DNA from: Bryoerythrophyllum caledonicum
Lineage: Eukaryota; Streptophyta; Bryopsida; Pottiales; Pottiaceae
Assembly (NCBI GenBank): GCA_963971425.1
Contig: OZ020518.1
Coordinates: 6,427,989 to 6,491,988, forward strand
Length of the DNA: 64,000 bases
Direction of reading: 5' to 3'
The position numbers were made by a program, and so were the translations under genes. The notes under the pieces were generated by a model that saw only the letters and a list, made by a program, of their open reading frames with translations, had not been told where the DNA came from and ran no database searches. Positions 1 through 11,026 of the stretch are shown here, in pieces (position 1 is the first letter of the stretch; each line of letters begins with the position of its first letter).

Positions 1-295
1 ATTAGAAAGTCACGGCCGGTAGTAGAAAAGTTTGCCATAGAAGGTGGTCAAAGTTTGTTGAAGGTGTTTAGTATGACCTCAAGAAGAATCTATGTCTCAC
101 TTCCAAGGCTAATATCTTTCAATACGTGCGGTCAAACTGACCAAAATTTTTACCACACACTCGTACAATCCTAGTACAAGATCCTACACTTACAATGTAA
201 AAAATGTGTTTATTTGCATTTTGTGTTGAATGCACTGAAATTGGCAATTTTTAGTGAGTTTGGGTGCTAAAATGTCACAGTCCTTTAGGAATTAA
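1..295. mobile_element. MITE-A copy, right end only
   Basis: The interior (cacggccggtagtag, then gccatagaaggtggtc) matches the right third of the complete copy at 2220-3035. The segment ends in tcctttaggaattaa, a slightly decayed form of the family terminus CCTTTAGGGGTTAA. The left end lies outside the window. Non-coding. Confidence 0.7.
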
Positions 296-577
296 ATTTT
301 AGTTGAAGTGGTTTTAGTCACCTTTGAGAATGAAGTAGAGATCATATTGTACCATGAATCTTAGCCATCTTTTTCCTTAATTTACAAGTTACTTCAATAC
401 TACAGGAGAATGCACTTTGAACAAGAGATACATGGATAATCAATTTTTGGTTTATATTGGTGCTAAAGTAACATGAAAGTCATATTGGAAATGGTTTCCG
501 CATTTTCTTCAAAATGTACGTATGTACATATTCCACTGCATGCTCCAGAATGATTTGGTATGTACGTAGTTGAAGAT
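296..577. other. intergenic DNA, nothing recognised
   Basis: AT-rich sequence between two transposon remnants. No open frame, RNA-like fold or clear repeat was seen. Confidence 0.5.
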
Positions 578-580
578 TGA

Positions 581-1572
581 GGGCCGGTTTACATTAGGCG
601 TGGGGTCGGATGGAAGGCCGGCCGGATTTGCCTTCAATCTAGCCTTCAATCCGGCCCCAATTCTTCCATCCGGCCCCAAATAATGTAAAGCATTGAGGCC
701 GGATTCTAGGGCCGGATTTTAAATTCACCATCTTGGCCCTAGTCAATGTTAAGTATTGGGGCCGGATTCTAGGGGCTAAATTTCCAATTTTTAAGTGTCT
801 TAGATTTTCATAAGACTCAACTAAAAATTGTAGAAGCACATGTGTCAAGCTTTTGTCTTTGTTTCTTTCCTAGTTTAAAGAAAAATAGGTTTCATATATT
901 TATTTTATATGTTTTCTTTCCTTATTACATTTAAAATATAAAATAAATAAGAGTATTTTTTCTATTTTCATTTTTTTCCCCCTTTTCTCTTATTTTTGAT
1001 AGGTCTAAAATAAAAGAGAGTTTTTTTTTCCATATACATGCAACTTCTAATTCCTCTTCCTATTTTGACTATTGGAAAAAGAGTTTTATTTACTTTATTT
1101 GGCCAAATCCCTTTTTTGGATGCATATCCAAATGGAAGGAGTATTTTTACTTATAATTTAAAAATAATAATAATAATGATTTTAAAAAAAATCGAAATAA
1201 AAAAATATTTTTTATAAAAAAAAAATATTTTTTCAAAATAAAAAAATAAAATTTCAAAATATAAGAGAAAAAATAAAATAATTTTTTTACTGATTGACGG
1301 GAGCGATTTGAAGGATCCAACGGAGGAACCGAATCCGGCCCTAGATGGGAGTTTGGGCCACCTCAAACCTCGTCCCAATTGCTCCCTTGGGGCCGCATGG
1401 TTTGGCGCCAAAACCATGCCACCTTAGGCAACACGTAGGATGAAATGTGGTTCCGGCCGGCCCCAAGTATAAAGCTCTTGGGTTGGATTTTGAGAGATTG
1501 AAAGATCCTATTGGTTGAAACTTGGAGAGTTCTGGCCAAGCCTACAATCCGGCCCCAAGTATAAACTGGCCC
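581..1572. mobile_element. PIF/Harbinger-like MITE 1
   Basis: A non-autonomous element of 992 bp. It begins GGGCCGGTTTACATTAGG and ends CCCAAGTATAAACTGGCCC, an imperfect terminal inverted repeat. The 3 bp on each side are identical (TGA at 578-580 and 1573-1575), as expected for the 3-bp target duplication of PIF/Harbinger elements, although the usual target is TWA. Subterminal blocks of ggccggat and ccggcccc recur at both ends, and the middle (1150-1300) is almost pure A/T. There is no transposase ORF. A divergent relative lies at 21475-22559. Confidence 0.72.
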
Positions 1573-1781
1573 TGAGTAGGAAATTTGTTAGTACGGTCTC
1601 TCTAAAGCTGCATGAAATGTGAAGTATGTAATGTATTCGAGGTTTTAAACATTACCTTATCAAATTGATTAACTATGCATTGATCACAAGTAGAGTCACC
1701 TAAACATTTGCAAACAATTTTGTAGCGACCACGTAAAAAGAACTATATATTCATATTTTAAGTTTAAATTACAATTTTAGT

Positions 1782-2073
1782 TTAACCCTCTAAGGTCCAA
1801 TGACCATTTTGGGGTTGTCTTGGACACATTAATCTATGTAGCAAGCGGTGCAAGCCACCTTTGAGGAAAATTGGAAGAAGTTTAGAGGTGAAACAAGATA
1901 AGCATCTAGTAAGACCACCGCCACCAAAATCGATGCAAGCATTGACAAACTACAGTGATTTTCATGAAATGGGGTCAAAACAGAATGTACCCTTTGTGTA
2001 GATGATGTTCTATACAATCTATCACACTTGTAGATTTTCCAATCCTCATGAGCTCGTAGGCCTTAAAGCTTAA
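1782..2073 (-). mobile_element. MITE-B copy (reverse orientation)
   Basis: A 292-bp repeat with ends TTAACCCTCTAAGGTCC and GGCCTTAAAGCTTAA. In reverse complement the interior matches the copy at 15956-16293: gagctcatgagg, then gatagattgtatagaacatcatctac, then aatgcttgcatcgattt, then ggtggcttgca. Non-coding. Confidence 0.68.
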
Positions 2074-2219
2074 ATTACCTCAGCAAAATCTTCTCGTAGG
2101 AGACAATGAGACTCTCCACTACACTAAACATTGTATATACTATAGACCATACTAGTTCAAAATACTTGCACAAATTCCAAACGCAAATTACAGTGGTCCA
2201 CCTCAATTCTCAATACACA

Positions 2220-3035
2220 TTAACCCCTAAAGGACCGATGTCCCCTCGGGGGACGTTTTGAGTTTGGGTAAGGTACCACGTTCTCAATTCTAGGCATTAT
2301 TTTCTGAGATTTTTTATTGAATGACCAACTTTTGATTAGCTTTGCATAGACACAAATTTCGTAGAATTCCGACTTACGGTTCAAAAGTTACAATTTATTT
2401 TCACTTACATATATAAATAGTGCAGCAGTTTAGTGTGACATATCACAAATACTGTCACCAAACTATAATTACTTCTAAATTCAATAGAAATTCGAGTTTT
2501 TGTCCATTTAAAAGACTGAAAATGTCCTCTTGGAAAGGAAATTGAGATCTTTGCATCTACCGTACGGATTTTTGAATTTCAAATATTTGAGAAGGATATG
2601 GTATATGCAAAATATAAAGTGTATTGTTGATTCTCGGCACATAGGTGCATTGCAGGATTTTTTAGGACATCTTCTACACCTCTTCTACTTCTAAAATTTG
2701 GTGCACATGTGCCTAACATGATCCTTTTCAAGTTAAGACAATAAAATCACGGCCCGTAGTGCAAAAAGTTGCCATAGAAGGTGGTCGAAGTTTGTTGAAG
2801 GTGTATAGTATGACCTGAAAAAGAGATTATGTCGCACTTCAAAGGCTAATATCTTTCAATCCGTGCAATCAAACTTACCAACAATTTCACCACACACTCT
2901 CATACAAGTCTAGTACAAGATCCTACGGTTAAATTTTCAAAAAAATGATTTTGTATCATTTTGTGTTGAGTGCGCTGAAAATGGCAGTTTTGGAGTGTTT
3001 TTGAGGAAAAATTGCCTTGGTCCTTTAGGGGTTAA
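2220..3035. mobile_element. MITE-A, complete copy with matching TIRs
   Basis: An 816-bp element whose ends TTAACCCCTAAAGGACC and GGTCCTTTAGGGGTTAA are perfect inverted repeats over 17 bp. The outer TTA/TAA makes a TA target duplication (Tc1/mariner or Stowaway manner) the simplest reading. It has no coding capacity. The right third is shared with 1-295, and the interior lines tttcaatccgtgcaatc and gtgttgagtgc recur in other copies. Confidence 0.8.
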
Positions 3036-3753
3036 ATCATGTTCCTCAGAAAATAGTGTAGGTTGTTTCAAAACCGTTGCCTCAAAATTAATGTGGAGTG
3101 ATGGAGAGGTGGCGATGAGGTGGCAATGGACAGTGTGGCACATGTTGAAATGAGTCTACTATATTTTGCTCTAAAACCAGAATTGATGTGGTCCACATCA
3201 TTTTTCACCCATATTACTAAGGCATCCACTCTATATACAATGAGCGGTGTACTTCCACATAATTACTGTACCTCAACATGAAAAAATTCACACTTAACCA
3301 TGCCTCCGCCAACTCAGCTGCCACGCAGACTTCCATTGGCAACTCACATGCCTGTGGGAGGATGAAATCACACTTCAGTATTTAAGAGTTGTGGAGCTAG
3401 AATCACACTCCCTTTGAGAATTTCCTCTTAGTTTAGTTGTATTGTGTAACGGTTCACAAGACGCAGTATTTTTGGATGGTTGAGAATGTTTGGTAGCGCT
3501 TTGAGTGGGCGCTGTGGTTTACAGTAAGAGCTGGGCGATGTTGTTGAAGACCTCAATTGTTTGGAGTTTTTACAGCTGCGTTACAGCTGAGGAGCTGAAG
3601 AAGTGGTGTTGAATCTGGAGGAGGTGCATCTCTTCATGCAGACGACGATGGTGGTGGTTTTGAGGTTTTAGACTAAGTCAACAACTGCCCCCGATTTTCC
3701 CGTACAACTCGGGGGCATTCAAGCAACTAGAAAGCACCCTAACAGTACATCTT
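3036..3753. other. intergenic DNA before the hairpin cluster
   Basis: No gene recognised. The part 3480-3680 is richer in G and T than its surroundings (gtggtagcg, gagtgggcgctgtgg, gatggtggtgg) and could be a decayed exon or transcript end, but it has no open frame of note. Confidence 0.4.
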
Positions 3754-3804
3754 CCCGTTAAGCACTCTTAACGGTGCAAAAACTCGTTAAGAGTGCTTAA
3801 CGGG
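3754..3804. repeat. hairpin 1: perfect 20-bp inverted repeat
   Basis: The arms 3754-3773 and 3785-3804 are exact reverse complements (cccgttaagcactcttaacg) around an 11-nt loop (gtgcaaaaact). A third partial copy of the arm, tctttaacgggggaaa, follows at 3813-3828. It is strong enough to fold as DNA or RNA. It sits 43 bp before an even longer hairpin. Confidence 0.85.
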
Positions 3805-3846
3805 GAAAGAATTCTTTAACGGGGGAAATTGTTGACGACGGGTACA

Positions 3847-3936
3847 GACCCCACCCTCGTGCTTGCCGGGAAATGAAGCGCACTCGGGCTACCGCCCTCG
3901 TGCGCTTCATTTCCTGGCAAGCACGCGGGCGGGGTC
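3847..3936. repeat. hairpin 2: 42-bp imperfect inverted repeat
   Basis: The left arm 3847-3888 and right arm 3895-3936 pair over 42 bp with five mismatches and a 6-nt loop (ctaccg). The stem is GC-rich (gacccc, then gtgcttgcc, then gaaatgaagcgcac), unlike the AT-rich surroundings. The size, about 90 nt with a short loop, is that of a foldback element or a microRNA-precursor-like hairpin. Neither can be decided without small-RNA data. Confidence 0.85.
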
Positions 3937-4058
3937 TATACCCCTTACATGGAAGCCGATTGGCATGTGACATTCGTGGGGTTCAAACGTTACTTTTGTC
4001 ACTGATTATTTTTCCTTGGAATGTAGAACAAAAGCCTAGTACACACATGGCGGAGACT

Positions 4059-4082
4059 GCTAGCTGGCTTGATCCAGCTAGC
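4059..4082. repeat. hairpin 3: perfect 9-bp inverted repeat
   Basis: gctagctgg and ccagctagc are separated by cttgat. It is the third hairpin within 330 bp and lies just before the exon-like segment 4083-4204. Confidence 0.6.
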
Positions 4083-4204
4083 GAGTCCCCACTCTGGTTC
4101 CGTTTGACTCCGCTCCGGCCTTCGCGACGTATGATCAGTTCCCGTGCCAGTATCAGCTGATCTACCGAGGGAAGGCCAAGGACATCAATCCCCAGTTAAG
4201 GAAA
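4083..4204 (+). pseudogene. orphan exon-like fragment with a plant-type donor site
   Basis: From 4083 one frame stays open and reads as protein of normal composition (…FATYDQFPCQYQLIYRGK…NPQLRK). It is followed at 4205 by GTATGTTTATT, a good match to a plant 5' splice site. GC content is much higher than on either side. No acceptor or partner exon was found. It is either one exon of an unrecognised or broken gene or a gene piece carried by a transposon. The family was not recognised. Confidence 0.35.
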
Positions 4205-4639
4205 CGTATGTTTATTTATTTACTTTAGATTAGATACCTGTTATATATACATATACCCATAATATACCTAGATTGCCTATGTATTTAAATTAAAAGTATA
4301 AAAGTGAAAAATCAAAGAAAAAGTATAAATTTTTCCAAAAACATAAATAATCTTTGTTAGATGGACCAACATAAGATAAGAAGAGAAGATTATTGAACTA
4401 CTAAAACTTTTATCTCTTATAATAGTTGTTTCCTTTCTAGATGACCTTTTGGTGCTATTCTTTTTTTGGAAACTTATGATCTCTGATTTCCAAAATAATT
4501 AGGCAAGGTTTTAATTAATCAATTCATTTTCTTCCCAAGTTGCTTGGAGGCTTTGGTAGAACTAGGAAGCTAGGAAAAAATCAGAAGGGTGACATGTTAA
4601 GAAAGGGAAAAAGGTAAGAGGAGAGGAAAGCAAAACTAA

Positions 4640-4790
4640 TTTAGGGAAAGTAAAAGTATATGCAGGATGAAGTGATGATGAACTCAAGTGAAGATGAAGT
4701 AAAAGTAAAAGTAAAAGTAAAGGTACGATGAAGTGAAGATGAAGTAAAGTGAAGTAAAAGCAAAAGTAAAATCTGAAGAGACATTACAAA
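4640..4790. repeat. purine-rich simple repeat (AAGTAAAAGTAA)
   Basis: Degenerate repeats of gtaaaa and gatgaagtgaa run through this stretch, followed by a pyrimidine-rich segment (ctcttccatctccatctccgcccccccttcccg, 4836-4865) typical of a plant promoter or 5' leader. It lies directly upstream of the helicase gene and probably forms part of its promoter. Confidence 0.55.
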
Positions 4791-5113
4791 TAATGCAGAG
4801 AGGAAGTACTTAATCCATTGTCTGAAGTTTTCACTCTTCCATCTCCATCTCCGCCCCCCCTTCCCGCAAATTACCGCAATTCCTCGCCGCGGCGCAAATG
4901 CTTTCTCTTTAGTGATAGTCTTCGGTGATCAACGGTGATTGGCTTCTTAGGTTTGCGGGAAGTTGAGTGGTTTTTGGAGGAGTTTTGGTAAGGTGAGAGG
5001 TGTTTTGTATTTAGTTATATTTCCTCGTGGACTGGTTCGTTTTGAGGCGGTTTTGGTGTGTTTCTCAATTTTGGTAGGCTACAGTTGTTTGGAATTTATT
5101 ACATTTCTGTGTG

Positions 5114-8035
5114 ATGGCATATGGAAGAGCGGAGAAGGAGGCTGCTGCGTTTGCGAGAAAAAATCAGCAATATGAGCTTTTGGATGCCGACGTCTATGAC
5201 GAAGAAGACGAGTTGCAACTTGTGGCAGTGAAGAGACAGAAGCACGGGAAAAAGGAGGAGCGGGAACAGAAGAAACAACTGCGGAGAAAGCGAGAAGATG
5301 ATGTGGACGAGCACGAGAAAGTTGTTATCAAACGGGGCCGGGGCAGGCATGCACAGCACAAGTCAGATGACAAGGAAGAGGCGGAACGGGAAAAAGATCA
5401 ACGGGAGAAGGAGGAGCTGGAAGAACGTCTCCGTGAAAAGGATGCGGCTTCAGCCAAGAAAATGGGCCAGTCCAAGCTGTCAAAGAAACAAGAAGAGGAA
5501 GCGAGAAGAAGAAGTGAGGCTCAAGAGCGGAAGGATCTGCTTCCCAGTCTGAGAGACGTCTCTAGAGAAGTATACCTCAAGAAGAGGGAGGCTAAGAAAC
5601 TACAGGAGTTGGAGGATGAGCTGATCGATGAAGAACTTTTGTTTGGAGGTATGAAGCTGACTACCACAGAGCAGGCAGAATATAGGTACAAGAAGGAAGT
5701 GTACGAGCTGGCAACACAACATGCGAAAGATGTCAACGAAATTGTTGGATATCACATGCCTGAAGCGTACGACCAAACAGACAGAGTAACGCATGATAAA
5801 AGATTTGCTGTTGCTAAGGAACGCTATAGGGATGTTGAGGTTGAGGAGCGAGCAAACAACATGGCCGAACAAGAAGCGTGGGAGAGACATCACATTGGCA
5901 AAGCCACGTTGAAGTTTGGAGCAGCTAATAAGAGAAAAGATCATGCCGATTACGACTATGTTTTTGAGGATCAAATCGATTTTATTCAGGCTACAACCTT
6001 GGCTGGAGATGAGGTTGATGAGGGCGTGGAAGCAGAGAAGAAAGCTAGAATGTCAGCTGCAAAAACTGCACATCAGAATCTACTGGAGGACCGAAAGACC
6101 TTACCCATATGTGCGTACCGAGAGCAACTCTTGGATGCAATCAAGGAACATCAGATTCTTGTGATTGAAGGAGAGACGGGCTCCGGAAAGACAACGCAAA
6201 TTCCACAGTATCTACACGAAGCAGGATACAGCAAACAGGGGAAGATTGGTTGCACACAACCTCGGAGGGTGGCAGCTATGAGTGTTGCTGCGCGTGTTGC
6301 CACTGAAATGAACGTCAAACTTGGCCATGAGGTTGGATACTCGATACGATTTGAGGACTGCACATCAGATACCACCGTGTTAAAATACATGACGGATGGA
6401 ATGCTTCTTCGGGAGTTTAAGGGTGACCCAGGTCTTGCGAGCTACAGCGTTATGATGCTGGACGAGGCACACGAGCGGACGCTGTCAACGGATGTTTTGT
6501 TTGGCTTACTTAAGGATATTACAAGATATCGGCCGGATTTCAAGTTGTTGATATCTAGTGCCACTCTCGATGCACAGAAGTTCTCGGATTACTTTGATGG
6601 AGCCCCAATTTTTCGCATACCAGGGCGACGGTTCCCCGTAGATATATTGTACACTAAAGCTCCAGAAGCTGATTACTTAGAGGCAGCTATAGCGACAGTG
6701 CTTCAAATTCACGTGACGCAACCACCGGGTGACGTTTTGGTATTCCTCACAGGACAAGAGGAGATCGAAACAGTAGCTGAGATTCTGAAACACAGAACAC
6801 GAGGTTTTGGCTCAAAAATAGCGGACATGATTATACGTCCCATCTATGCAAATCTTCCACCAGATATGCAAGCGAAGATTTTTGAGGAGACACCGGAGGG
6901 GGCTCGAAAGGTTGTGCTGGCTACGAACATCGCAGAGACATCGCTGACTATAGATGGCATCAAGTATGTGATTGACCCGGGCTTTTGTAAACCTAAGAGC
7001 TACAGTCCTCGGACGGGTATGGAGTCCCTGATTGTCACTCCAATATCTCAGGCGGCAGCGCAACAACGGGCTGGTCGGGCTGGGCGCACTTCGGCTGGAA
7101 AATGTTTCCGTCTCTACACTGCATGGTTGTTCCAGAACGAGATGGATGAGAACACGAATCCTGAGATTCAGAGGACAAACTTGGGCAATGTAGTACTCTT
7201 GCTGAAGAGTCTTGGCATCAACGATCTCATCAACTTCGACTTCATGGACCCACCTCCGGCAGAAACTCTTTTAAGGGCTTTAGAGCAGTTATATGCATTA
7301 GGTGCATTGAATCACCGTGGAGAGTTGACGATGATGGGCAGACGGATGGCAGAGTTTCCGATGGACCCGATGCTCTCCAAGATGTTGGTTGCTTCTGACA
7401 ACTACAAATGTTCAGAGGAGGTTGTCACCATCTGTGCTATGCTGTCCATCGGAAATTCCATCTTCTACCGTCCCATAGACAAGCAAGTGCATGCTGATAA
7501 TGCACGAATGAATTTTCATGCGGGGAACGTTGGAGATCACATCGCCCTCTTGAAAGTTTATGATTCCTGGAAGGAAACAAATTATTCAACTCAATGGTGT
7601 TACGAAAATTACATCCAGGTCCGGAGCATGAAGCGGGCACGTGACATCAGGGACCAATTGGAAGGTCTACTGGAGGGGGTGGAGATCGAGTCAAGTTCCA
7701 ATGCTAACGAACTTGATAAGATTAGAAAGGCCATCACTTCTGGATTTTTTTATAATACAGCAAAGCTCCAGAAGGATGGATCCTACCGTACAATAAAGAA
7801 CCCACAAACAGTGAGCATTCATCCGAGTTCAGGCCTTTCTCAGGTCTTACCTAGATGGGTCGTGTACCACGAGCTTGTCGAGACAACGAAGAAGTACATG
7901 CGACAGGTAACCGAAATCAGGCCAGAGTGGTTAGTGGAGATTGCGCCCCACTACTATAAGCGCAAAGACGTGGAAGACTCTGCAGCACACAAAATGCCCA
8001 AAGCGGTTGGAACAGCTGGTCCGGGCAAGGCTTGA
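5114..8035 (+). CDS. DEAH-box pre-mRNA splicing helicase, PRP2/DHX16 (ESP3) type
   Basis: A 973-residue superfamily 2 RNA helicase in a single exon. Proteins of this family (yeast Prp2, human DHX16, Arabidopsis ESP3) use ATP to remodel the activated spliceosome before the first splicing step, in the nucleus. Motifs seen: Walker A GETGSGKT at residues 353-360, DEAH at 450-453, SSAT at 481-484, TNIAETS near 604 and QRAGRAGR at 651-658. These are followed by the winged-helix/ratchet (HA2) region and the OB-fold tail ending in the family signature [10 protein letters not shown]. Residues 1-300 are charged and contain the family motif [11 protein letters not shown] (here [11 protein letters not shown]). 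Plant homologues start roughly 75 residues earlier with a helical PWI-like segment, which is absent here: the protein begins at the [11 protein letters not shown] stretch. Either a spliced upstream exon exists or the gene is N-terminally short. ATG 5114 is the first in frame (an in-frame GTG precedes it). Confidence 0.95.
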   Translation: MAYGRAEKEAAAFARKNQQYELLDADVYDEEDELQLVAVKRQKHGKKEEREQKKQLRRKREDDVDEHEKVVIKRGRGRHAQHKSDDKEEAEREKDQREKEELEERLREKDAASAKKMGQSKLSKKQEEEARRRSEAQERKDLLPSLRDVSREVYLKKREAKKLQELEDELIDEELLFGGMKLTTTEQAEYRYKKEVYELATQHAKDVNEIVGYHMPEAYDQTDRVTHDKRFAVAKERYRDVEVEERANNMAEQEAWERHHIGKATLKFGAANKRKDHADYDYVFEDQIDFIQATTLAGDEVDEGVEAEKKARMSAAKTAHQNLLEDRKTLPICAYREQLLDAIKEHQILVIEGETGSGKTTQIPQYLHEAGYSKQGKIGCTQPRRVAAMSVAARVATEMNVKLGHEVGYSIRFEDCTSDTTVLKYMTDGMLLREFKGDPGLASYSVMMLDEAHERTLSTDVLFGLLKDITRYRPDFKLLISSATLDAQKFSDYFDGAPIFRIPGRRFPVDILYTKAPEADYLEAAIATVLQIHVTQPPGDVLVFLTGQEEIETVAEILKHRTRGFGSKIADMIIRPIYANLPPDMQAKIFEETPEGARKVVLATNIAETSLTIDGIKYVIDPGFCKPKSYSPRTGMESLIVTPISQAAAQQRAGRAGRTSAGKCFRLYTAWLFQNEMDENTNPEIQRTNLGNVVLLLKSLGINDLINFDFMDPPPAETLLRALEQLYALGALNHRGELTMMGRRMAEFPMDPMLSKMLVASDNYKCSEEVVTICAMLSIGNSIFYRPIDKQVHADNARMNFHAGNVGDHIALLKVYDSWKETNYSTQWCYENYIQVRSMKRARDIRDQLEGLLEGVEIESSSNANELDKIRKAITSGFFYNTAKLQKDGSYRTIKNPQTVSIHPSSGLSQVLPRWVVYHELVETTKKYMRQVTEIRPEWLVEIAPHYYKRKDVEDSAAHKMPKAVGTAGPGKA

Positions 8036-9292
8036 AAGGCGTCGGTTGACCTTAGGAGGTCCACAGCGGTGTTGCTGATGGGATCACTCTCTGTAATTAG
8101 TCCACCAAGGACGTATTAGTTCGGGGTTAGCTCACTCTCTCTGTAACCAGACATTCAGTCGATCCATATTACCAATACGAAGTCTAAACCTTATTTTTTT
8201 CTTTCATGGCTTCAATTCCTTCACCAGGATTCTGATGGTTTTTCGCAGTACTGAAAGAAGGCAGAGTTTCCATTTGTGATGGTTCTTCATCTTGCCAGTC
8301 TCAAGATCGCTCGTGGCCCATTAAGGTGAATGCAAAGAGTTGTTTGTAAGTGAGGCAAAGATACCATGAGGTTTGACCTCTAACTCCACTCTAGAGACTA
8401 CCAAGCACTTGCACATCTAGAAGCTACTAAGGGTAAACAAATAGTACTATCATAAAATAAAATATTTATACCCTATCAAAACTTTGAAAGACTTCACAAA
8501 TACCTCAAATAGCTTGACTGTGAATTTTAGACACATTTTTTGGATGGTTTTCAGATTTTTAAGTCATCTGAAGATTCTATTATTTTTAATTTGCAGGTGC
8601 CTTTCTTAGTGTTATCATTGTGGTGATTATCCAAGTAATGACTTAAGTCAGGGTTATGGATGTCGGGGATTTTCAATAATGAGTCATGCGTTAGTGTGTG
8701 CTGAGATGGCTTGTGTGGACGCAAGCTGTTGCAAATTTTTCTTGTGCACTCCAGCTTGTGCATGTCGACAATAGGTCTCACCTTGGCATTTCAGGCTCAG
8801 GTGATACAGAGGGTATCACCTAGGCTTTGGAATATATCTCCTATTAAAAGTCTTTCTAGATGTTTTACGTCCAGCATGATCATGCACAAGCCATGAGGCA
8901 GAAGGCCGGTCACCTTCCCACCCACACCTTCCACGGCAAGGCTCCATCAGACAATACCACAACTAAACAATGATTCCATCATCTCACCCGGACCCCATTG
9001 GAACCACAAGTTCTCTCATTCCATCACTCTCAAATCATCACACCATCACAGAATTCATCTTGCAAGACCTGTCTGGCGCTAAACCAGCTGCAGATCCAAT
9101 GATTTACTAGCCACCATCTCACTCCCCCTGATCGCATGAACCCAAGTCTTCACTCCATCACTTTCGATCCATCACACCAAAGACTCACCTCGATTTTGCA
9201 AGCTAGCCTAGACGTCTGTAGTCTAATTTCCCCTGTCCACCTCTCTAGAATCATGATGACAGCATTGAAAAAATCACAAGTAGATGTTTCGA
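8036..9292. other. helicase 3' region and SSL promoter region
   Basis: No gene recognised. 8036-8230 is probably the helicase 3' untranslated region. 8340-8510 carries a dispersed repeat (family C: gaggcaaagatacc, then agagactaccaagc, then actttgaaagacttcacaaa) also found at 13090-13280, 14995-15255 and 16300-16470. From about 8900 the sequence turns C/A-rich with many catcac and ccatc motifs, probably the distal promoter of the next gene. Confidence 0.5.
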
Positions 9293-9390
9293 GCCTGTCT
9301 GTGGCGACGTTAGCCTGTCTGTGGCAACGTTAGCCTGTCTGTGGGGACGTTAGCCTGTCTGTGACGACGTTAGCCTGTCTGTGGCGACGT
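9293..9390. repeat. 20-bp tandem repeat, about 5 copies
   Basis: The unit gcctgtctgtggcgacgtta repeats with exact 20-bp spacing, with one or two substitutions (ggcaac, ggggac, gacgac) in individual copies. It ends about 60 bp before the start codon of the strictosidine-synthase-like gene, so it lies in its promoter or 5' leader. Each unit carries a gacgt core resembling the ACGT centre of plant bZIP sites. Confidence 0.85.
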
Positions 9391-9448
9391 GATACCTTTG
9401 ATCGAGTTCACTGTCCACCATCTAGGTCCCACTGAACGCTCTAGAATC

Positions 9449-11026
9449 ATGGTACCAAGCAATGGACTCGACCTCTTGTGGTCTGTGGCGTTCGCCGCCT
9501 TGGCGGTGCTGGTGCTCATGCTGGGCTGGGATCCGCCCCTGATCGGTCCGCTGGCGGGGCTCAACATCGACTGGTCGCACTGGAACTCCTCCGACGTGCG
9601 CCCCATGCTGGGCCTGGGTGACTGGCCCTGCGACCCGCACAACAAGCTGCTGCACGCGGTCGCAATCTCCCTGGAGAACGGCACCGGACCCGAGAGCCTG
9701 GCCTTCGACGGCGGTGGCGGGGGGCCGTACACCGGCGTCGCTGATGGTCGCATCCTCAAGTGGGAGCAAGAGGAGCGGAAGTGGCTCACTTTCGGAGTCA
9801 CCTCTCCTCTCAGGCAAGTGACCTCTTCTCATGCCGTGGATCAATCGGGTGTGAGAACATGATAATCATAAATTTTACGTATGTACAGGACGGAGGATTT
9901 GTGTGACAGGCATCCGCCTTCAGTGGACGATGAGCACGTCTGTGGGCGACCGCTGGGGCTGCGGTTCGACAAGCACGGCAACCTCTACATTGCCGACGCC
10001 TACTTTGGTCTAGTAGTAATGGGACCCGAAGGAGGCGTTGCGAGAGCTGTGAGTACCGAAGCGGAAGGTGTGCCGTTCAGGTTTGTGAACGACTTGGACA
10101 TGGATGAGAATGGAACCGTCTACTTCACTGACAGCAGCGCCCGCCGCCCTCGAAGGTAATTAGCAGCTCGAAGTGGACTAAAATCTAGCTCTAAGAAGAG
10201 GCATCAAGCGTAGCAATGTTTTAGCTGACTCTTTATTCATGCTGGTTGAGAATTAGACTGTTGTTTTTCTTAAATAATTCATTGACTGGTTTGCAGGGAG
10301 TGCAACCTGGTCACGGTCGAGCAAGACAGGTCGGGCAGAGTGGTGAAATACGATCCCCGAACGCAGCAGACGACCGTCATTGCACGAGATCTCTTCTACC
10401 CGAATGGCGTTGCTGTGTCACAAGACAGCTCGTTTCTGCTCCTCTCATACACGGCGAAATCCAGGTACTAGACTGAATCATCGTTTATCATTTGGACTTT
10501 CATGTTCTAGTACTAAATTCGATCCATACTACTCTTCTGATAATCGTTTCTGATGACTGCCAGGATCATGAAACTTTGGTTGAAAGGCCCGAAAGCGCAC
10601 ACTATGGAGGAATTCGCCGAAGTCCCCGGCTTCCCCGACAACATCCGCCGAACAACAACATCGTCATCGTCATCTTCCGGGGAGGAATTCTTTTGGGTGG
10701 CGCTGCACAGCCGGCTGACCAAGACGCAGCACTTTCTTGCACGGAACTGGCTGCTGCTGCGCCTGCTCTTCTGCCTGCCCCTGCGCTTCCGCCACATCGC
10801 CGCGCTCACCACCGCGCCTCCGGACGCCATGGTGGTCAAGCTGAACGCGCGCGGGGAGGCCGTGGAGGCGTTCGAGGACAGGGCGGGCCTGCACGCCACC
10901 TTCTTGAGCTATGCGGAGGAGAGAGACCATGTATTGTGGATGAGCTCCGTGTACTTGCCTCAGATCTGGGCGTTGCCTCTCAATGGGAGTGATGGAGTGC
11001 TTCCGACGCTATTCCGGGACGTTTAG
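9449..11026 (+). CDS. strictosidine synthase-like (SSL/APMAP family) protein
   Basis: Four exons: 9449-9813, 9889-10155, 10297-10464 and 10564-11026, giving 420 residues. All three joins fall inside an arginine codon (AG|G) and keep the frame. Intron 1 uses a GC donor (AG|GCAAGT); the others are GT-AG. Residues about 9-27 form a hydrophobic signal anchor (SVAFAALAVLVLMLGW), so the protein probably sits in the endomembrane system with a lumenal six-bladed beta-propeller. Family signatures: ESLAFD, CGRPLGLRFDKHGNLYIADAYFG, NDLDMDENGTVYFTD, GRVVKYDP, FYPNGVAVSQD, GFPDNIR and FWVALHSR. True strictosidine synthase joins tryptamine and secologanin. Members like this one resemble animal APMAP and usually lack the catalytic glutamate, so an alkaloid role should not be assumed. 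A hydrolase or lactonase-like activity has been suggested for the fold. Confidence 0.93.

Noticed and set aside
1151-1417. 88-codon frame rich in F, I and K
   Set aside because: It is the A/T-only centre of a MITE.
9293-9390. CRISPR-like array
   Set aside because: The repeats are contiguous without spacers and the genome is eukaryotic; it is a plain tandem repeat.
9370-9844. Open frames on - opposite SSL exon 1
   Set aside because: They are shadows of a GC-rich exon. The + frame has the family motifs and correct splice joins.
9449-11026. Calling the SSL gene a true alkaloid-pathway strictosidine synthase
   Set aside because: The sequence fits the broader APMAP-like family, and the plant group suggested by RSPH9 is not known for this pathway.
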